Shown here piece by piece: positions 5,269 to 6,674 of a stretch of 6,674 nt of DNA. This DNA is from Desulfobulbaceae bacterium. GTDB taxonomy: Bacteria; Desulfobacterota; Desulfobulbia; Desulfobulbales; Desulfobulbaceae. The notes beneath the pieces were generated by a model. That model ran no database searches, was not told the origin of the DNA, and saw only the letters and a program-made list of their open reading frames with translations. Numbering within the stretch: position 1 is the first letter of the stretch; the number at the start of each line of letters is the position of its first letter. The position numbers and the translations under genes were made by a program. Location: NCBI GenBank assembly GCA_026986885.1, contig JALSNT010000635.1:1-6674 (forward strand). Reading direction: 5' to 3'.

Positions 5269-6027
5269 ATGACGGAGAAAGTAGGAATTGTCGGCATCCC
5301 ACCCCGGGTAGTAATTGCCGATCTTCACAGACGCGGGGTCCGGATCATTGACCTGGATGAACCGCAGATTCGCGCCTCACTTGATCTAACGGCATCCCGA
5401 CTGCCCCGTGTATACTGCGCCGTCCTGCGGACTGTCGTTCTCAATGCCATGCATCTGCGCCTTGATCGTATTTATATCGACGTCGGCCCCGGCAAGTGCG
5501 ACTGTGCCCTGCATGTGTCCACCATTCTCAAAGACATGCTGGATATTCCTATCCATTGCACCCGCAATCAGGATATGGAAGGGACAGGTTACCCGCTGTG
5601 CCGCACCCGTATGCCTCTCCTGGAAAAGATGACGGCAATCACCGGCAACGTTGTTCTTCCCAAACCGGAAGAGAATCCGGTTCCCTGCCGACCGACAGCC
5701 GGTTTCTGGGGTGTGCCGCCCAGGGATTTCAAGCTGTTGACTCTTTTTCCGGACACCACCCATGTTTACGGCTGGACGCGATGCATGGAAAATAAAACCC
5801 CGGCTGATCTCGAACTTGAAGCATATGTCAATCCCGAAGTACCAACGGTATTCTTTGCCCAGTCCTTCTGCGCCAAAACCGCACTGGCAAAATTCTTAGC
5901 CGACCGGCACCCGCAGGCCCTCTATCTTGACTGCGATGTCAGCGCCGGCTCCAGCGTACGCGCTAAAATCGAGGCTTTTTTTGAGCTTTCGCATTCCTCT
6001 TTTTCAAAAGAAAAAAAACAAGGTTGA
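5269..6027 (+). CDS. Unrecognised 252-aa protein with nine cysteines
   Basis: I do not recognise this family with confidence. The protein has no signal peptide or membrane segment and should be cytoplasmic. It carries cysteines at 50, 77, 79, 97, 111, 140, 172, 201 and 222, enough to bind an iron-sulfur cluster. Distinct stretches are GIPPRVVIADLHRRG (9-23), DVGPGKCDCALH (71-82), FWGVPPRDF (146-154), THVYGWTRC (164-172) and QSFCAKTAL (198-206). ATG 5269 is the first plausible start; its Shine-Dalgarno is weak and it lies 23 nt after the lptG stop, suggesting co-transcription. An activase of the BcrAD/BadFG type follows after 11 nt, which suggests this is its partner or client. The N-terminal PPxxxIADL and the later C-A-K-T faintly recall methanogenesis marker 5 proteins from memory; I place little weight on that. 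An A8 run near the 3' end allows -1 frameshifting into the next gene. Confidence 0.8.
   Translation: MTEKVGIVGIPPRVVIADLHRRGVRIIDLDEPQIRASLDLTASRLPRVYCAVLRTVVLNAMHLRLDRIYIDVGPGKCDCALHVSTILKDMLDIPIHCTRNQDMEGTGYPLCRTRMPLLEKMTAITGNVVLPKPEENPVPCRPTAGFWGVPPRDFKLLTLFPDTTHVYGWTRCMENKTPADLELEAYVNPEVPTVFFAQSFCAKTALAKFLADRHPQALYLDCDVSAGSSVRAKIEAFFELSHSSFSKEKKQG
6012..6018 (+). other. Slippery heptamer A AAA AAA before the stop codon (possible -1 frameshift)
   Basis: Eight A residues (6011-6018) sit in the phase GAA AAA AAA CAA of the upstream gene, giving a canonical X XXY YYZ site. The zero frame stops at TGA 6025-6027. The -1 frame has no stop between the run and the ATG at 6039 and is the frame of the activase gene. 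A -1 ribosomal slip or insertion of one A by RNA polymerase would fuse the two proteins. I see no obvious downstream stem or upstream Shine-Dalgarno stimulator. A homopolymer sequencing error is the main alternative. Confidence 0.4.
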
Positions 6028-6038
6028 GAATCCCAACA

Positions 6039-6674
6039 ATGCTGTTAGCCGATTTTGGTACCTCTTATTGCAAGATCCTGGACTCGACAAAAGATGGCGC
6101 GGCAAAAATTATCGCCACCCGCGATCTTGAAACCGGATTTATGGCCGATCTGGCCACCGGCCATAATGCCGCCCGCAGAAGCAAACGCAGCATCAATGAA
6201 TTGACAGCCCTGGCCAGAGGCGGAGAGAGGATCATAGGTGGAGAAAATTTTGTGCTGCTGGATTGCGGCAGTCGGGACATTAAATTTGTCCGCTATGCCG
6301 AAGGCAGGGTGGTGGATATGGGCTGGAATGCCGAATGTGGCGCATCCATGGGATTTACCATTGAACTGTTGGCAAAATATTATGATTTGGATTACAAAAA
6401 AATTGCACTACCGGATAACGGCTTTTCCATCACCTGCGGTGTGCTGGGCATGAGTAACATTTTTGATGCCGTTATCTCCGGACTCTCGGAGACGGAAGCG
6501 GTAGCAAAATTTGTTCGCGGCATAGCCCGCAATGCCTACCGTTTCGCCGGTTCCCCGGAACGGCTCTATCTTTCCGGCGGCCTCTGCGACAACCCGTTGT
6601 TTGTCGGCAGCTTTCCCTGCAATGTCATCACACTGGGCAGGTTTGTATTATTAGAGGGACTGCAGGTATCTCTT
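6039..6674 (+). CDS. BcrAD/BadFG-type [4Fe-4S] activase (ASKHA ATPase), 3' end cut by window edge
   Basis: The 212 visible residues match the HgdC/BcrA/BadF fold, whose known members use ATP to send one low-potential electron from a [4Fe-4S] cluster at a homodimer interface into a dehydratase or benzoyl-CoA reductase. Seen in order: ADFGTSYCK (4-12, phosphate-1), ATGHNAARR (39-47), ELTALARGG (54-62, where relatives have SE-x-x-CHARGA), VLLDCGSRDIKFV (72-84, phosphate-2), NAECGASMG (97-105), SITCGVLG (130-137) and LYLSGGLCDNP (176-186). Cys100 and Cys133 fall where HgdC has its two cluster ligands. The protein is compact: the first lobe is shortened, and CAAGTG after the first ligand has become CGASMG. 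Family length of about 260 suggests the gene ends soon past the edge. ATG 6039 follows the preceding stop by 11 nt with a weak GAGA Shine-Dalgarno, consistent with coupling to the Cys-rich gene. Confidence 0.82.
   Translation, partial: MLLADFGTSYCKILDSTKDGAAKIIATRDLETGFMADLATGHNAARRSKRSINELTALARGGERIIGGENFVLLDCGSRDIKFVRYAEGRVVDMGWNAECGASMGFTIELLAKYYDLDYKKIALPDNGFSITCGVLGMSNIFDAVISGLSETEAVAKFVRGIARNAYRFAGSPERLYLSGGLCDNPLFVGSFPCNVITLGRFVLLEGLQVSL

Overview
The window suggests an anaerobic Gram-negative bacterium of the Desulfobacterota / former Deltaproteobacteria type, most like a Desulfobulbales-type sulfate reducer. This is inferred from the gene set, not from a database search: an LPS-export permease (outer membrane), a GlgC of the diverged GGRVDEL type, a RACo-like DUF4445 ATPase, and a BcrAD/BadFG-type activase. 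Base composition is moderate and no phage, plasmid or CRISPR signature is visible.

Left half, minus strand. A glgC-type nucleotidyltransferase (first 200 residues, running off the left edge) starts at 601. Just upstream lies a 196-bp non-autonomous insertion (628-823). It has GTAA-type terminal inverted repeats and a perfect 8-bp target duplication (GGATTATC), the hallmarks of IS66-family ends. Then come a gene-poor stretch with a possible terminator, and a DHH/DHHA1 phosphoesterase (1060-2094). Upstream of the phosphoesterase, 2095-2341 holds a well-formed extended -10 promoter, a structured leader of about 200 nt with a 30-codon reading frame behind a good Shine-Dalgarno, and a strong intrinsic terminator. 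The terminator's U-tract ends 11 nt before the DHH start codon, which looks like an attenuated leader or a small RNA gene. Next is a 542-aa RACo-like ASKHA ATPase (2342-3970) that lacks the usual N-terminal [2Fe-2S] domain.

Right half, plus strand. A divergent regulatory region (3971-4162) with two inverted repeats separates the ASKHA gene from lptG (4163-5245). Downstream, probably in the same operon, are a 252-aa protein with nine cysteines that I do not recognise (5269-6027) and a BcrAD/BadFG-type [4Fe-4S] activase running off the right edge (6039-6674). These last two are separated by 11 nt. An A8 run forming a correctly phased -1 slippery heptamer lies just before the upstream stop, and the -1 frame runs without a stop into the activase.

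Functionally, the window mixes housekeeping genes (glycogen synthesis, nucleotide or oligonucleotide turnover, LPS export) with two ATP-driven reductive activases of different classes on either side of lptG. Such proteins normally fire low-potential electrons into a corrinoid protein (RACo) or a 2-hydroxyacyl-CoA dehydratase / benzoyl-CoA reductase-like enzyme (HgdC/BcrAD). No such client enzyme is visible here. The Cys-rich protein plus activase pair is the best candidate for an undescribed redox system in this window.
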